A DNA stretch of 64,000 nucleotides, from assembly GCF_031877795.1 (NCBI RefSeq), contig NC_133932.1, positions 20,338,180 through 20,402,179 of the forward strand, given 5' to 3'. The stretch comes from Strix aluco (taxonomy: Eukaryota; Chordata; Aves; Strigiformes; Strigidae). Below the pieces are notes generated by a model. It ran no database searches and was not told the DNA's origin. It saw only the letters and a program-made list of their open reading frames with translations. How positions within the stretch are numbered: position 1 is the stretch's first letter; every line of letters begins with the position of its first letter. The position numbers and the translations under genes were made by a program. This document shows positions 46,626 through 60,659 of this stretch, one piece after another.

Positions 46626-49600
46626 AAGACTTTCGACAGGAGTTTTTGTGTTGTGAAGAGCAGTGGGGCATGTAGGAGGGTGGCATCCTGGAGGCGCTGG
46701 AGCAGGGAGAGCCACACGTGGGGATGACCAGGGAGGGACTGTGGCTGGGGTGGAAGGAGCACCCTTGCTCCCTCCTGCAATAGGATGCGACCCCAAAGCT
46801 GCCAGAGACATGGGTCCTGGCCTCTCCAGCTGGCCTCCTTCTGCAGGGCCCTTGTGGGGGCTCTTCCCCCACACTTCCCATTCGTCCTTCAAGTGCCCTA
46901 CATGCTGTTTCAGGCTCTTGACTCCAGAGCAGTCAATGGGGGTTTCAGTGCTGTCTTCCATCAGGGCCATTGGGATGCAGTAATTACCTTTGCGCTGCTG
47001 CCTCCTACCCTTTCTTCCTCTCCCCTTGTGACTGGGAAGTCAGAGGCAGCAATGGTGCTTTGAGGAGCTCCTTTTGAAGTGACTTTGTGAGTCACAGAGG
47101 CTGTCAAGCAGTGGGGAATGAGATGCCGGCGCCCGGCACTCTCGGATCTTTTCGGCTCCCTTGTGTCTGTGGCCAGAGCCGCGTGTGCTGCGTGCCCATC
47201 CTCAGAGGCACCGAGCTCCTCAGATCTTGACTCTTTCAAGAAGCTCCATCTGAGGGTCTGATGTGGGTAGAGGGAAGAGGAGGAACTGGGACACCAGAGG
47301 CGTGCTGGGCTGGGTGGCAGTGCAGTAGGTTTTGATTGTGTCCATGGGGGTCAGGCTTAGCCAGAGCCCGTTGCTGTAGATGCTTCAGTGCCTGCTCAGG
47401 GTGCTGCATGGGTGCTGAGCTGCCCCAGGGCAGCAGTGAGATGAGTTTCTTCTGCAGGCAGCCCTGTCGCAGGCCATCGGCACAGGAAGATGGACTTGTC
47501 ATCTCCTGTGGTATGTTCAGGCCACAGGATGCTCTGGTAGGGCTAAATCAAGCTGGATAACTGGACGGTTTGGACTAATAAGATGTTTTAGATGACATGT
47601 GTGCCCCAGGAGCCACCCCAGAACCCTCCGCTCCTTGGACATCTCCCCAAAAGGCTAGAAGGGGCTTTCCATTGCTACTGAAGTGTAATGGGTTTGAGCC
47701 AGCCACCACAGTCAGTCCTGTTACTGGTCCACTGAGCTGATGCCCAAAGGGCCACCAGTCCTGTCTCTCGTTATCTGCTGGTTGAAGTTGTCAAGACTGA
47801 AACACAGATCCTCCTGTTGACTGCCAGGGCACAGCTCTGCTGTTGAGCATTCAGGGACGCTGTCTGGAGCAGCAGGACAGCCAGCCTGCCGGTGAAGCCC
47901 CGTATACCAGCCAGAGCAGAACCTGATTAAGCTTATGAAACCTGACAAGATCACAACCCAAGGTGGTATTGCTGGAGGCTGCTTGACTGGGAGCCGTGTT
48001 CCCGCTGCAGCAGCACGAGTGTTAGGGATGTGTCACTTGAAGCCTGTCATGACACACATCTAGCTGTTGAGTAGGGAGCACGTGAAAGTCTCTAGCAGTT
48101 GTTAGCCTGCCAGCAGCGTGCAGGAAGAGCCTCATCCCAAAAGAGGCACTGGCTACATCTGCCTGCAAATGAGGAGCAGCCTCTCATTCTGCACTGGGCG
48201 ATGCCCCATCTCCACTTTGAACGGGTGGTCCCCTGAACAAGCAAACACTGGCCAGGACACAGCTCCTCCACCTCTGCCGGTACAGGCGACCCCTCCAGCT
48301 TGGCTGCTGTGTGCCCCCACTCCAAAATAATCAGGCTCTGTGACCTGCAAAGGACATCCCCATAGCTCTGCTGCTCCATCCATATCCTGTGTCGCTTTGA
48401 CCCCAAGTGAGGAGCTGTTGCCTGTTTGTCAGGGCATGGCAGTCAGTGCCCGAGGGTGCTGCCTGCTGTAGGTCTGGTAGCTGGTGGAGCAGGGTGCATG
48501 GGGCCTTGTGGCTTGCTCACCATCAGCTAAAATAAACTCTGAAGCAATGCATCCCATGGTACAACCTAGGTAGGAGACTACCTGACTCACCACCGCTGCC
48601 ATAATAGCTATTGCAGGGATCTTCATGCTGCTTGTGGATCCGCATAAAATCATAGGCTTCTATTTCCTAGCAGTCAGTATTTCTCACGCAAGCACTGCCC
48701 TCGTTCCTGCTGCTCAGACTTGTGTTTGTCTGGGAGAAGCAGCAGCTTCTTAAACAGACCAGCTCTTATGCCTTTGTTTCCTTCAGTCCCACAGGGTTAA
48801 TCTCCTCCTTGGCACCTGATTATTTGCCGCTGCAGGGAACGCACATGGGTTTGCTGGATGCATGTTTGAAATTCTCATTTTGCTGGCTTTAATCCCCATC
48901 TGGGAGCTGTGGCCAGGTCCTGCAGCTGGGGGCAGGTTAATACCTGAGCTCCCACAGGAACCTGCTCCTGAGCAGCTCTGTTGCCTCTGCCTCTCCCTGT
49001 GACTGGTGGCTCCCAGGTATCTCCGAGGGAGGTATTGTAATGAATGGACCACTTCCCAAATGGTTATTAAGTATTTGGTGTTCCCTGCAAGGCCAGTGAG
49101 CATCAGGATTGCCAGTTTAGCGGTAGGCCAGCTGGGAGACAGGGATGGGGACTCACAGGACTGCGTGGTCAGGCGAGGGACAGAGCTCCCCTTCTCCTGC
49201 TCCTGCTATGAGCTCCTCTCCTCCACCTCTGAAACGTGCCAGGTGTTGACACGGCTGGCACAAACATTGGTATATGTCTTCTAGCCACCAGCTTCTCTCT
49301 CCCTCCTGCAGCTCCAACTCTTTGCCTGGCACTTCTGCAGGAAATAGTCCTCAAAACTTTTGAGGCTGGTTCTCCATGTTGCTGCCATCTCCTTCTGCCG
49401 GGACCCCTGGAGATGCCTGCAATTGCCTTTTCAGTGTTCCTTTACCACCCCATTTCATGGCTGCCTGGGCAGAGCTGTCATGCTGTCCTCTACCCCTCTT
49501 CCAGCCCCCTTGCTGCTGGGGGGCAAGACCATTCCCGGTGGAGCTCAGGGTGAACTCTGTCCCCACTATGCATTACCCCTTCTCCCTCAACCCTGTGGGA

Positions 49601-49689
49601 AGCAGGTCTGGTGTCTCTAACTCCTGGCCCCCTGGTAAGTTATCCATTGTTTTTAGGATGCTTGGTTTTCTCTCTTTTTCATTTTCCCC

Positions 49690-49990
49690 CTTTCAGGTGC
49701 TTTTGTCAGTGTGTAATTAGCTGGCACTGCACTGAGGCGTCGATCCCCGGAGTGCTCTCTCGCTGACATTAGCAGCAGACGGTGACTAAAACAAAGAGAC
49801 AGCTCAGCGCACGCCACACGCTCGCTTTGTATGTCTCGTACTCCTCGCTGCTGTTGGGAGCTCAAAAGGGATTGCAGATGTGGAATAAACGGGAGCGCTT
49901 TGAACAAGTGGCACCATAATCCCTCCCTGCCCCCGCCCCTCTACCCCCCTTTTTGCAGACATTAGTTTGATTAAAATTGCATGAGCCCAC
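49690..49990. promoter_or_regulatory. Candidate intron-2 enhancer
   Basis: About 300 bp has retained CpGs and a dense motif cluster. There is a homeodomain TAATTA at 49714-49719, a SOX-like ACAAAG at 49791-49796, a TCF/LEF-like CTTTGAA at 49898-49904 immediately followed by E-box CAAGTG at 49905-49910, and an octamer-like ATTGCATG at 49976-49983. It has no repeat, no coding potential and sharp contrast with its flanks. This is typical of a developmental enhancer, but function is inferred only. Confidence 0.3.
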
Positions 49991-50000
49991 ACACGGGTGT

Positions 50001-50022
50001 ATTTTATTTTATTTATTTATTT
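50001..50022. repeat. (ATTT)n microsatellite
   Basis: A short imperfect ATTTT/ATTT run directly follows the candidate enhancer that ends near 49990. Confidence 0.8.
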
Positions 50023-51589
50023 CCTCCCAGCAAGAGACTGGTTTGAGGTCTGCCCTGTGGGAAAGCAGACGGAGGGATGCTGGGGAATTGGAGGTGTTTT
50101 CAAGAACTTTCCCCTCTGTGGAGCTCACAGGCGGCTGCTGTGGGGCTGGTTGTACTGGCGAGACCTGCTTTTCCTGCAGGAAAAGCTAAATCTAAACGTG
50201 AGCACCTTCTTTGGTGGAGGGCCTGATGTGCTTGCTGGTGGAGCATAGGTGTGCGCCTGGCAAGGGGGGGCCCTTCCAGCAGCATCTGGAAGGGTGAGGT
50301 AGACTTGCTCTAGCAAATCTTCACCCTGGGCTTTCCATGTTACCAAGGGCATCTCCGTGGCTGAGGGCTGGTGTAAACAGCAAGTTTAAAACCCAGGTGA
50401 CCATGTAGGAGTTAAATAAAAGTATTGCTAAAACAAAAATAGATTGTTTTCTTTTTCAGCCAGGTTTGTGCACCCAGGTTGGCAAGGAGTGAAGTCTTCA
50501 CTACCATTTGCAGCAGCCTTCCATCTCCTCTAGAAATGGGGAGATGGCATGGAGAGTTAGGAGATTGCTTCATACTCTAGTCCTGTTCCGCTCTGCAAAC
50601 ACAAGTATTTTTGCCAGCGCTGTGGCAGTGCTACGTCAAAACTGTTGTATGCCTTGGTGGACATTTATAGGATGGGCTCTTAGTGCCTCACCCAGGGACA
50701 TGTAACAATTCAGTTTTTGCATGTTTTCCCGTTTTGGAAAAGAAAGATGCTATTTTTTTAAGGAGCGCTTACTTTTAATGAAACGTTTGCAAAGTGCAGT
50801 ATGGCTCTCCAGCATGGGTTCTGTATATGCCAAGTGTGGTTTCCTTGTCTGCATCCTTGTGCCTCTGCATTTTTGGGCAGGAGGAGCAGCGGAAGGCGCT
50901 GGTGGCTCTTGCACATGCTTACCCCAGGGCACTGTGAGCTGTGTGCAGGTTTAATCTTTCTTTTTGGACATCAGTGTGTGATGCGGGGCTCTGGGGAGTT
51001 GGGCTGGAGGAGCTGGCATCCCTGGGCACCAGCTGGCTGCTCTGCCCTGAACTCCTCCAGCTCGGCCACTGTGCGGGCTGTCGGTGCGCTTTGTGAGAGG
51101 TGGAAATATGGTGGGAGTTGTAGCTTGCCAGCAGGAGATGGCTTCCTCTCCTCCTCCCTGCCCTCAGGGGTCAAGCAGTTGGTCGGACTGTTTGGAGGAT
51201 AGCGAGGTTGCGTGCAATAAAAGTTCAAGACCCTGGCAAATGTTCTGTGCAAGGGATTTGGAACCATGGTGAGTCTCCCCTTAAGGCAAGAGGAGCCCCC
51301 CGTGGCCCTTCTCACCGGCTGGTGTGGCCATCGCCTGGTGTCCCTGGCACTGGGGCCAGCCTGTAGTGACACCCCCATACCTAACCCCTTTAGGAGGAGT
51401 GGCCCCTCGCTCGGTGATGGGACAGAGACCAGAGACGGGCCCGCGTGAGGCTGGGCGGGTGCCTCAGGTCTTGCTGCAGGGCGCAGTTCCCAGGTTTGAC
51501 GGGAGTGCGGCTGCTTGCCTGGGCTGTGGACTGGAAATTTTAGGGCAGCCAGAAGAGGTTAGCATAACAAAGCGGCAGGTGAGAGGGAG

Positions 51590-51860
51590 GCATTGAATTT
51601 CAATAAACCAGCAACTGGGGAATGAAATCTCCTCGCTTATAATTCAAGCTCTCCGCTCAGGCGTCCCTCTCGCTTACCTTGGAGCAAATCTGCTGTAACG
51701 CATAGGAAACAGCTCAGCATCTGCAGTCCTGGCTGCCATCGAGGCGGAGGCTGAGGTTTATTAAAGACCTGCAGAGCTCTGTAAAAAAAAAAATTTATGA
51801 TCTTCTTGGACTTAATCATTGCAAGTCAAATATTTGAATAGGTAAGGGCAAGCATTTTGC
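51590..51860. promoter_or_regulatory. Candidate conserved non-coding patch in intron 2
   Basis: This non-repetitive patch has retained CpGs (about 51630-51745) within otherwise CpG-poor intron, bounded on one side by an A-rich run at 51783-51792 and AT-rich sequence. No single motif is decisive. I list it only because its composition differs from its flanks. Confidence 0.18.
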
Positions 51861-54800
51861 TGAAATTGTATGATCCCCTTCGTATTTATGCATGGTTACG
51901 CTTGCTCCACATGTATTTGGATGCTTGGCCGGGGACAAGAGGAAGGTGAGGGATGAAAGGGACTTAGTACAGAGGGGGAAAACGGGAGCAGGGAGAGATT
52001 AGAATGGAAGAGAAAGCAAAGGAAAGTACTGAAGGTTAAAAATAATAACAATTAGGTGCGGGGGGGTGGGGGAGGTGAGAAGAGACAGAAAAATAAAGCA
52101 GGGCCTTTGAAGAAAAGGGGGATAGACAGTGAAGCCTCTTATTAAAATTTAAATGACTGAGTCTGAAGATAAATGAGGAGCCTGCAAAGAAACAATGAAA
52201 ATAATAAAAAAAAAAAAAGTAGAAGGCAGGAAGGAGGGAAGTATTTAAAAGGAAAATGAGAGGATTTTGCAGGTGTGTGCTGTTGAACATGTCAGCAGAG
52301 ATGCTCCATAATCTCCTTTAATAATGTGATGGGTACTGGGGGGGTTTATAAAAACAAACAAAGCCTGAACCTTGCAATTATTTTTTCAGTGAGGTGAAGT
52401 TTCCTGAGCATGTGAAGCTGACGGTGCCCTCCTTTTGTGGGTCTCCCCAGCTGTGGCTTACGATCCAGCCTTCCCTTCCTGGGGGACTGTATGCCTGGAG
52501 CTGTTCCTGCCGACAATAAGCACAGCCTCTCCTGGGGCACCACTGGCTTTCGCTCCAGATGTGGGGAGACCGGAGAGGTGGCAGTTCAGTGCTTGCCTGG
52601 GGTTGCACAGCCACCAAGGTGCACCTCGCTAGGCAAGAAGGGGAAGGGACTTTGATCTTACATTGGGAAAATGCTGCTGTTCTCCACCCAGAAGTGTTGG
52701 GCTGCGAGGGACTGTTTGTCGTGGTTTGGTCTGGTTTGCTATGTCCCAATGGAAGTGTTTGGAGGTTTTGGGAAAGGGGACGTGGCACCCTGCTTGCTAA
52801 GGAGGAGCCAGCCTCCCATTGGGCTACTGGGAAGATTTGTAAGGTGGTCACCTTTTTCTGTCACTAATTAGGTCCTTAGCACTGTGAGGAATTTCTTGGC
52901 TTGGTGGGACGTGGCTCTGATAGGTGAAGACATCAGACTCTGCTCTGGGGAGGTGTGATGTTGCTTGCATTTGTGGGTGGTTGGGTCTAACCTGTTGGCA
53001 AGCAGGTAGAAGAGTATGGTTACTCCAAGCCTGCCTGGTGTCTTCACCACTGACCCGTGTTTCCAGGGTGCAAATGTCTCGCGGGCCATGGGAAAGGGTT
53101 TCTGCGTCAGACTTAACTGGAGCCAATGGAAGGCCACGCTCTCGATGTTCTCAGCATGGTGGTGCGCACCTGAGCTCTATGGGTGAAGGAGGAGCATTTG
53201 TCAGCTTCCTAGGAATGTAATCTTCACGTTTTTCTCATACTGTTTTTGGGCACTCTTGGGGGTTGAATTTGCATTGGTGGCATGAAAGGAATTGGCTTTT
53301 TATTTTCTACATGTGAGGTAGTGAGTTCTGCATTTGACCTGTGTGTCTTTTCCATAATCTTATTACCCCCCCACTATGTGGACACCCTTAAATTCCTCAA
53401 ATTATCAAAGGAAACCACATGGATTAAAGTCTGCTGCAAAACTATTTTAATGGGCAAGTATAAGAGGCTACATTAGTTTAACTGAAATCACTTTGCATGG
53501 ATTTTTCTGGCATAAACCAGTCCTTAATAGATCCAGAATGTCTGAGAATGATCGAGTACTCAAATAAACTTGCAATGAATTTTAAGGCGAAATAGCTTTC
53601 TGTCTCTTTTATGTTGGTTTTTTTTCAGTGATGGCTAGAAGAATGAACATTTTTCTTAAACAAGGGTGTTTGTTTTTTTCTTTTTTAAATCACTTCCCTG
53701 CTTATTTATTTTGGGGTAGTGAGCAGTGCTGCTGTATAATTCATTCTGCTATAGAGTGGTGGCATTTGGAAGAACCTGCCTAGAAGAGCTGTTTGGAGCC
53801 TCAGGTGTGAGCAGAGAGTCTTCTCCTATCTCTGCCAACAGGCCGCAGGTAACAAGTCTTTCCAAAGGAAGTTTTCTCCCAGGTGTGACTGCTAGTAGGA
53901 ACAAGCCAGGACTTAGGAGCCCTAAGAGTCCATCTGAAGCTCCCTTCCCTTATTGATTTCCCCACTCTCCCTTCTGTGCTGACATGATTCCACTAGTTCT
54001 TCAGTCACCCTTGAGTCTGCCAGGGTGCAGGAGACCTGAATACCTAATGTGCTCAAGCAAGGGTTTGGGGAAAAAAAACAGAATAATTAAGGAGAAAAAA
54101 AATCTTTCTTGCCATTTTAGTGTAACAGAAAAAGAAACAAGCTAAAGCTCTTCTCTTCTTCCTTTTTGAAGGTCGCATTTACAGGAATTTAGCTGTGATC
54201 TGAAATACGATAGCCTTTAAAACTGTCCCGCTTTGTATGTCTAGGTTATAGGGAACAAAACACTGGTAGGCAAGGAGGAAGGACGTGTTCTCAAAACAAG
54301 GCTCCTGAGTCTGCCTTCGATGGGTTTTTTGTTTGAGTGGATGAGTGGGTCCCCTGTTTTAGACAAGATAGCGTGCTGATACCAGTGCTGAGTTCAGCGA
54401 AGGTTTCTTTTATAAAAGAAAGAAGAATAAATGCGAGCAGAGGAACTAGTGAAGCTTGGTTTCCTGTGGGTTTTGCTTCATGGTTGAATTCCTAGGTATC
54501 TAATAAAGTGCGATAATTGCTTTTCCTTGATTGGGGTATCCCCATGGTTGTCTTCCAGGTGATGTCTTTGGTGTCTAAGGGTTGATCAAACATTGCATTG
54601 TTCCCCACAGAGAAATATTAATATGTGGTGGATATCTCCTCTACTCCTCCAGCTATTTCATGAAAACTGAAACTTATTCTGAGACTGCTGTCCATCTCTT
54701 GTTATTTGAGAGCTTTAGCCGCTCCCAAAGCAGTAGCCACTTGCTAAAGTTAGGTGGGAGACAGGCGCACACACCCGCACTGTAATTGCATGCTCTCATT

Positions 54801-57800
54801 TCATCAGTGGGGACATGCACCATATCCTGCTGCTCTTTCAGCTAAGGCAGAAGGGTAATGCTTCTGCAGAGTGTGCAGCTTGAACAGCAAGCCTCATCGC
54901 CTGGTACTAAGCTGTGCACAGGGACTGTGTTGCAGCAGACTCCCAGTCCCCGTGGTGGTACTGAGAGGAGATCAGCCAGGCTCCCACACCAGCAACTTTC
55001 ATGTGGCAGGAGAAAAGGTATTGAATAGGTTGTGGGTCCATGCATCTGCCCTGGGTTAAATAATTCATCTGCTCTGACCATTTGCCATCGGTGTGCTCTG
55101 CTTTTGGTAATGAGATGATTGCTCACATCAACTGATCAGTCATAATCCTGCAGATCGACCCATCTTGATTTCCAGTTCTACTTGCTTGTAAAAAAGCCAC
55201 TTGGATCAGATAGTTTATTCCCTCCACAGATGTACAGAGTGAGGGTGATGCAAGAATAAGTATCTTATCAGGAACCTAATATGTTCCTTATTTGCATACC
55301 ATAGCTCATCTGCATGAGAGATCATGGGCTTTCAAACTTCACAGGTGCTTGTGAGACAAGCCATTACCTTTGTGCAAAAGAAGTTGAGACAGGCACTGAG
55401 CAGATTCAGCCTGAAGTGCAGATCAGGCAGAGCTGGTGGCACTTCTGGATGTGAAACATAAGTGGATGAAGCACTACAGGAAAATGCAAGAAGATACTGT
55501 CCAAAGATAGCGCGGTGCTGAGAAGCCCATCCTGAAGACTCCTGTCTTTCAGCAGTCTTAAAAGCATTATCTTTGGGTCTTGCTCCCTTATTTTTCTTTC
55601 ATAGGAGTCCAGGACATTTAGAGATCCCCTCTCTTGTAACTGCTGAGAACCGCTTCCCTCTCCCTCCTCCTGCTCAAGAGTCTTTTCAAGCTGATGTGAG
55701 TTGGTGATATTTTCATTATGCTGTGCTTTCCTCAATCTGCTGAGCAGACAGCAACCAGCAGAGTATCTGCTGCTGTTCCTGGGCATGCCTCGCTTGGTGT
55801 CTCAGCCAGTTAAACTCCAGAGCCTACCTCTGCCAAGGGCATTCCTGAGAAGCAGCAGCGCAAGTGAGGTGCTTCATTGCTGGTCATTTTGCCATTTACC
55901 TACAGGGCAGTGAATAGCAGCTGGGAAGCTGGCAGCATGCAGAGCCTTTTGCACTCGGACACAATGGTGAAACTGGGAAAACTGGAACTGTCTGGAGACC
56001 TGGGGACGGCAGTGTGTCAGCTGTGCTTGGCTCTCACTCAGAGGCTTCACCAGTAGAAGGCTGGAAGTGCTATAAATAAAATCCCAAATTCTGCTGGAGT
56101 CGGTGATATTGATCCGGCACTGGAGACATCATGGAAACTTCCTATTTACTAGTTTATTTTGTGACTTATTTTCGTTACTGTTTTGAGTGGGTTTTTTAAT
56201 GCACTACTTTGATACAGTCTGTGCATTTGAGTTAATGATACGGTGCACCAGAAGCATCTTCTCCTTATTTTAATGTGAGATTTATTTCCTTAACACTTAT
56301 TTTTAAATGCCCACTGGCTCCGGCAAAGGATTTGAGGTATCCTGGAAAACTTGTTGCAGTGTGCCCTACAACACCTACCTGTATTTTGCAAGACTCGGAC
56401 CTTTCCCTTCTGACAGTAATCATCAGTGGTGTGCCTCTGTGCTGCTGGCTCTGAGCGAGCCATCTTCCTCGTGGGGGTCACTTGGTGAGCAGGACAAGCA
56501 ACCAGTGGCTGTAAAGCTGGAGAAAGCATTCCTCTTTCTGAAATGATGCTGCCATTCAGCATTTAGTGTGTGTTGTGGAAGACCACCTGGTGGTTTCTCT
56601 GTGGCTAAGTCTGCTGTCAGTTCATTGAGGTTGTGTGGAACACTCACTGCTGGGGAAGGGCAAAGCTTCCCCTGGGTAGTTGTTGCACCCCCTCCACATA
56701 AGAAAGGTCGGAGGGCCATTCCAAAAACATGTGGAATACAACTTGTATGGCAGGAACTGTTAAGTGAATCCTTTCTGCCTGTCTGTCTAGTTTAGGAGCT
56801 GCTGCCTTAGAAGTGGTGAACAAAAGGGTTTCTTCACGCACCTTGCTAAGGCAGTGCAGAACTTCATGATGGAGAGCTGTCACTATTTCTGTCAACTGAT
56901 CCTTGTTCACAGCCCTTCCTACTGCCTCAACACGCCCTGTCATCTTCTTCATCTCCTTCAAATATAGCACAGTTTGTAGGGAGAAGTGATGTCCCCTTCT
57001 GTAGCTGTTCAAGCTGGGGGGATGCTGTTCAAGCCTTGCAGATGGTGCCCTTTTGCAGGGAGAGCAACTTGCTGGTGGCCATTTGTCATTGGGGTGATAA
57101 CCAGAGAGGTTCACAGAAATCTGAGAGAGGTCGAATGGGAGAAGTGGGGGAAAAGGAAGGGCACTGTGTGCTTTGAAATGCCCAGATCGATAAATATAAA
57201 AATAAATACGTTTATTAAAAGATTTCAATACAAACATGCCAAGCACTATCATGCAGAAAGTCAACTGCTTGTGCATGCCAGACTAGCTTTTCCAGACTAG
57301 CTGATTGCTACACTGGAGCAAGCGAACACCTTTTTTAAAGTCTCAAAAGCCCTTCCAAGCACAGTATTTCATATCCCCTCTTCTTATCCTCTGTCCCCAA
57401 ATCACCGCTGATCTAGAAGAAGCTTGGAGCATGAAGAGCTTAAAGAGGAGAGATGACCAGAGCCACTTGCATAAGAGGCAAAATTGCAGAAGTACAGTAG
57501 GAATAAGAGCTCATCAGGAAAATAGATTTGCAGAAGTGGATGTCACCTGGTTTTATCTATGATACCTTGATCCAATGGCAGAAGTCTGTCAACTGTTTGG
57601 CTGAATTTGCATTACTCATCTTAATTCTACTTTCCATGGTCTCTAGTGCAGGAGGAGAGCAGCTGGTCCTCATAGTCGGAGAGCTTGGATTCCATCCTGC
57701 AAGAGCCAGACTGTGCCTTTCATTCATCATGAGAGTGCCAGCTTCAGAATAATGGTTTTGAGCTGCCAAAACCTTGTTGGAGGAAAGTAGCTTGGAAACG

Positions 57801-60659
57801 TCATAAAGAACCAACATCCTTCATTCTAGCTCCCAGAAATCCCTCCAGCTCACGCTGACTTTGTGGCTCAGTAGATGGTTGTTGTCTGGTGAAGATGTAT
57901 GTTTGTGTAATATGTTATGAACAATTTCCATGCTTTAAACAGGACGGATAGAAAAGATTTCTGCTGTCTTAGTTTGTATGAGAGATTTTTTTATTCTTAG
58001 ATTTCAAAACTTTTTCTCATCTACTTAGTAGCTACCATATGTCTCTCATTAATCTGCATGTGAAGGAGATGCATTTCTGGTCTCTCCTTCCCTGTCTGTG
58101 CATCAGGATGCCAGCATTTTCACTTTGTCTTCCCATGGGAATTTAAGACCCAGACCTGGGCTGAACAGAAATTTGGGCTCTAATAGAGAATAAAACCTAA
58201 TTCTGTGCTTCCTTTGGTGCTTTGCTTGTGAGACCTGAAATGCTCCGTTCTTGTGTGTTCAGCAGGAAAGTGGGTTTTGGAGGGGATGGACTCAGATTCT
58301 CGGTTTGGGAGCCTTTAGAGTTCTTAGTTTAAAAACTGCTGCTCACAAAAACCATCTCCCAAGTATGTCTTGGTCTGTGTCGTCTTGCCCCGGGAGGCAA
58401 AAATAAATCTTTGCTGCTGAGCTTAAGGAGTGACTGGCCAGAAGGGGTTGTTGGAAGCTCTGGTCCTGGGCTTTCCAGCTCTTGGGACAGGTCAGGTCCC
58501 CGAAGGCAGATGGGAGAACGGTGCTTGCAAGGTCTCAAAACCTTCATTATTGCATAAATGAAGGAAAAACAGCTCTCGTGTGCATGCCTTGACCTCCTGT
58601 GTAATCTCTGCCGAGCTCTTGAAGCAAGGGCACTAATCTCTGAAAGCAGCTCTTGCACTCTTATCTCCAGTGTTGCTCCTGGTCTTACTTGTATAGTTGA
58701 AGTAGAGGAGAATCCTCCTTGAAAATTGATTTTTGAGAAGGACGATTCACCTGACTATAAAGCACCACAAACATAATTATAGTCCAGGGGGAGTATGGCC
58801 TGAGATGTGTTTTGATTGTTTTGAAACGATACTACACGACTCTTCCTGTTCAGTTGTTTGTATTGCCTGCCTGCTTAAGTGCGTTAGGTTGGACAAAATA
58901 AGGCTTTTAAAAAATTGCAGAAAAGAGAATTTTCTACATTTCTCATTTATATAATTTCTTAACTGCTGCTTCAGAGGTGTAAAACATTAAGACAGTGTTG
59001 GATGCACAGCTTCAGAGGAGCCCAGGCTGCATCAGCTCCTTGGCTCCGTGTTTGCTGGGTTGGGTTTTTTTTTTTCTTTCCTTGGCTGTCCTGTGGGCTC
59101 CAGGAGGCTGTGGCTTAGCAGGTTGCCCTGTGCCGATTTAAGCCACAGCAAATTCCCATGTCCCAGCTCTTAGCTCACAAGTGCTGTTAAGTAAAATGCA
59201 TCAGCTTAACCCTCGGTGGAAGAGGTGCGTGCTGATGTGCTCTGCCCTCGTGTTTGCAGTGGCTTAGGCTTGCTTTAAGCTGTGGTAGCTTGCTGGTGGC
59301 GCTTGGGATTAGCTGGAGAGCTGAAGCCTCACAAAGGTGAGAGAGGGAGACAGAGAAGGAGGGATTTGTGAGCTGACTCGCCTTGGCTTGCTGCTGGAGG
59401 TTATTGCCTCGGCAGGTGAGTGGTCGATGTGGTGCGTGGAGGTCTGCAGCCCGCTGCTGCCCTCGTGGATGTCTCCCCCAGGCTCTGTTTTGGAGGGGGT
59501 CGGCGGGGTGCTGGGCTGGGCTGGCAGCCCGGCCGGCTGTCACTGAGCAATGCAGCTGGGGCACGGGGAGGTCCCGTGGCCGGGGACACGCCAGGCAGAG
59601 GCCAGCATGCGAGCATCCCCCTCGGCAGAGCTGCAGGAGCAGGGCAGTGCTGCAGCATGCCTGAAGCTCGTCCGGGTCTGCTTGGAGTGCCAGCCTGCTG
59701 AACGGGGTGCACTGCGACCACGGAGCCCAAATACAGAGCCCACCGAGAACCGTATCGGGTGCTGGGTAGCAGAGCAGGGACGTCCAGGCTGTCGCGAAGC
59801 ACGAGCTTTCCCATTGCTGGGAAGGGGAAACCCCTGTCCCTTTCTTTGAAGGTCATCTCTGCCAGCACCTCATACCCTTTTTTACTTGCAGGCTGGTTTG
59901 CACGCTCCTCCTCACAGAGAGCATCTGCCGTGCAGATCAGGATTGCAAAAAACGTGTGTGCGCGAGGGAGTAAAGGTTTTCCTCCTTGCCACGGCTGGGA
60001 GATGGAGGCAGACGTGAGGCCTGTGCTCTGCCCCTGCCACACACCCGGCTCACCCTGCTCTTTGGGTGCCTCTGTGTCCCCAGCGCCTCTGCCCCTCGGG
60101 ATGCCTGTCGTCAGGGTTTGCTCCACCCATGCTCCAGCTAATTTTTGCTTAATGAACAAATGATCATTCTCCCTGCTGGGTGCTGCCTTGTCCTTTTACT
60201 ACCTCTTTCTGGTTTCTCCTCTTTAGTTTTTTTTCTTTTAATGAGGTCACTTAAACTTCTCTACCTAAATTAGCCGTCCTAATAAGCAGATGCTCCTTGG
60301 GGTGCTTTGGGATAGGGGGAGGAGGAGTAGAGCTTGTTAGCGGGAGCCTGCCTTCCCCTGCTCCCCAAAGCAGCTTTAGCTGAGGGCAGAGGGGTGATGG
60401 AGCACAGCAAAACAGGGGCAGCGGCTGTGAATGTGCTCCTTGCACCCACCACACCGCATCTGATGCAGTTGAAGGAAGGGGACCAGCAATTTTGGAAAAG
60501 CATCTACCACTTGCCAGTGGAAGGAGGCTCAGAGAGCTGCTCTGAACAGCGCTGTGCTGGCGGGGCTGGAGCCTCGGAGTAAAGCCCAGGGGAAAAGGGG
60601 AGGGTGGCTGTCTTTGTTCCTGGAGCTGAAGCACTCGTGAGCAGCTGGGAAAGCTGTAG

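Noticed and set aside
46242-46970. 242-codon antisense frame in intron 2
   Set aside because: Its Ser/Pro/Phe composition is created by the purine-rich tract at 46445-46625 on the opposite strand. No domain is recognised.
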